A stretch of 64,000 nucleotides of DNA. Origin: Pseudolactococcus piscium. GTDB lineage: Bacteria > Bacillota > Bacilli > Lactobacillales > Streptococcaceae. The stretch spans positions 1 to 64,000 of the forward strand of contig NZ_JXJW01000014.1 in NCBI RefSeq assembly GCF_002441695.1, given 5' to 3'. The notes below the pieces were generated by a model that was not told the origin of the DNA, did no database searches, and saw only the letters and a program-made list of their open reading frames with translations. Shown here one piece after another: positions 62,546 to 64,000 of the stretch (the stretch's first letter is position 1; the number at the start of each line of letters is the position of its first letter). A program made the position numbers and the translations under genes.

Positions 62546-63335
62546 AATATGTCCCCTTCTTCTTAGCTTCTAGGATATCTCTTATTTCCCAAATTCTGGC
62601 ACCATTTGTCAAGACCATCTGTTTTTTAGCACCAAAAATTAATTTAGCAGCTTCGAGCTTACTGGTCATCCCACCAGTCCCAAAGCGACTGCCAGCACCG
62701 CCAGCAGCTTTCATCAAGTGATCTGTAATCTCAGATACTGTTTCGATTAAACTAGCATCATCAAATATGGTCGGGTTTTTATCATATAGGCCATCTATAT
62801 CAGACAACATGATCAAGAGATCCGCATCTGATAGGGTCGTTACGATTGCCCCTAATCGGTCATTATCACCAAATTTAGTCTTGTGGTCCATCTCATCTAC
62901 ACTGACGGCATCATTTTCATTAATGATAGGAATAATGCCTAAGCTTAGTGTCGCATTAAGTGCATCACTGGCATTTTTACGGCTTTCTGGAAATTCAATC
63001 ACATCATTTGTTAACAATAACTGTGATATCTTCTGCTGATAGCGTGCGAAGGTATGCTTATACAAGCTCATCAATTCAACCTGACCAATGGCAGCCAAGG
63101 CTTGTTGTTGTGCCATTTCTGCTGGACGTTTGTCTAAGCCCAGTACATTTAGGCCAACACCAATAGCGCCCGAGGTAACCAGAATAATCTCATAGCCTTC
63201 GTGTTGCAGGCTTGAGAGCATAAAAGCAAGTTCATCGATATTTTTTAGATTTATTTTTCCGTTAGCCAAAATAAGACTTGATGTCCCAATTTTTATCACA
63301 ATTCTTTTGGCAGTTTTTAATTTTTCTCGGTTCAT
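62535..63335 (-). CDS. proB: Glutamate 5-kinase
   Basis: First step of proline synthesis. 266 aa, the short form without a PUA domain. KRIVIKIGTSSLI, EIILVTSGAIGVGLNVLGLDKRP, NENDAVSVDEMDHKTKFGDNDRLGAIV and GSRFGTGGMTSKLEAAKL are diagnostic. Starts three bases after the recN stop and its end overlaps a FemAB gene. Confidence 0.97.
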   Translation of the reverse strand: MNREKLKTAKRIVIKIGTSSLILANGKINLKNIDELAFMLSSLQHEGYEIILVTSGAIGVGLNVLGLDKRPAEMAQQQALAAIGQVELMSLYKHTFARYQQKISQLLLTNDVIEFPESRKNASDALNATLSLGIIPIINENDAVSVDEMDHKTKFGDNDRLGAIVTTLSDADLLIMLSDIDGLYDKNPTIFDDASLIETVSEITDHLMKAAGGAGSRFGTGGMTSKLEAAKLIFGAKKQMVLTNGARIWEIRDILEAKKKGTYFGQ

Positions 63336-63338
63336 TTT

Positions 63339-64000
63339 TTATTTTTCCAATAATTTTTCAGCTTGTGCAAGTGCTTCTGGTGTAATATCATCCCCAGCCA
63401 GCATTTTAGCAATTTCTGTTTTGCGTTGTGATCGGCTTAATTTACTAACAGTTGATGTTGTTCTATCAGCCGCTTGCTGCTTATCAATATGAAATTGAAC
63501 ATCCGCAATCGCAACAACTTGTGGCAAGTGAGAAATACAAAGCACCTGGCCACTTTGAGAAATCTTATGTATTTTATTTGCAATTGCTTGGGCAACACGA
63601 CCGGAAACCCCAGTATCTACTTCATCAAATACGATAGAGGTCTTATTCTCCCGTCTGGCAAAACTTGACTTAATGGCCAACATAATGCGACTTAATTCAC
63701 CACCGGACGCGGTTTTAGCTAATGGTTTAAAGCCTTCACCTGGATTCGTTTGAATGAAAAACTCGACATGTTGATTCCCATTTACAGAAAATTTGGCTGG
63801 TTCAAACATGACTTTAAAATCTGCTTTCTCCATGTAGAGATCAGCTAGCTCTAATTTAACATCTTCAACGACCTGCTCTGCCATGACAGCTCTCGCTTCA
63901 GCTAATTGTTTGGCATGGCTGATAAGGGATTGCTCTGCTGCTTTAAATGCAGTTTCTAGACTTTCTGATGAGTTATCATCTCCAGTTAAACGGGCTAATT
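63339..64000 (-). CDS. recN: DNA repair protein RecN, C-terminal part (runs off the window)
   Basis: SMC-like double-strand-break repair protein. The last 220 residues are present: end of the coiled coil, then KTASGGELSRIMLAIKSSF (ABC signature), IVFDEVDTGVSGRVAQAIA (Walker B and D-loop) and VLCISHLPQVVAIAD (switch His). The 5' part lies beyond base 64000. It appears to be the head, or near the head, of the recN-proB-femAB-femAB-proA transcript. Confidence 0.95.
   Translation of the reverse strand, partial: LARLTGDDNSSESLETAFKAAEQSLISHAKQLAEARAVMAEQVVEDVKLELADLYMEKADFKVMFEPAKFSVNGNQHVEFFIQTNPGEGFKPLAKTASGGELSRIMLAIKSSFARRENKTSIVFDEVDTGVSGRVAQAIANKIHKISQSGQVLCISHLPQVVAIADVQFHIDKQQAADRTTSTVSKLSRSQRKTEIAKMLAGDDITPEALAQAEKLLEK

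Overview
The window looks like chromosomal DNA of a low-GC member of the Streptococcaceae, most probably the Lactococcus raffinolactis/piscium group (Pseudolactococcus). The evidence is a streptococcal-type dcw order (rsmH-ftsL-pbpX-mraY), a proBA operon, holA-ftsK neighbours, glyQS, and two tandem FemAB-type ligases, which would suit a two-residue L-amino-acid peptidoglycan bridge rather than the D-Asp bridge of L. lactis. The genus is inferred from recognisable proteins, not from a search. Most genes are on the minus strand.

Left part (1-22.1 kb): the end of a type VII secretion locus (essC 5' part and esxA) abuts a broken nif3 remnant. Housekeeping genes follow: an APC permease, an LD-carboxypeptidase-like S66 peptidase, transketolase, a DUF896 protein, glyQS behind a T-box leader, an M20 amidohydrolase, holA, ftsK, a Cof-type HAD phosphatase, pta, udk, an ECF-like transporter pair whose fused double ATPase has lost key motifs, a Gfo/Idh oxidoreductase, a DEAD-box helicase and tRNA-Arg(CCT).

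Accessory island (22.1-31.2 kb): this AT-rich segment is bounded by two direct copies of a 22-bp terminator palindrome. It holds scrambled prophage debris (terS, GH25-LysM lysin, M23 lysin) and a set of unrecognised small genes, several membrane-anchored, plus yfbU with a 57-aa partner, a YjbR-like gene and a membrane protein with a pentapeptide tandem repeat.

Middle (31.2-50.8 kb): stress, redox and surface genes. These are a CaCA exchanger behind a long attenuator-like hairpin, msrA with an extra N-terminal domain, two NTF2-like genes, a MerR/ABM-monooxygenase pair, an adhC/MerR (NmlR/AdhR-like) operon, an OYE/HxlR divergent pair, uspA, a membrane GDPD, a frameshifted LysR beside a DUF4865 gene, and two surface proteins that share an upstream element. 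A Nudix gene and an IS3 orfA stub lie between near-identical 57-bp repeats next to rplS.

Right part (50.8-64 kb): rplS, a glycolate-oxidase-type flavoprotein, a YjjG-like HAD, then mraY-pbpX-ftsL-rsmH and an upstream operon recN-proB-femAB-femAB-proA. A recurring feature is an extended -10 (TGGTATAAT-like) only 6-10 nt from the start codon with no Shine-Dalgarno, at ftsK, udk, the ECF ATPase, two membrane-protein genes and probably the Cof gene. This suggests leaderless or nearly leaderless mRNAs.
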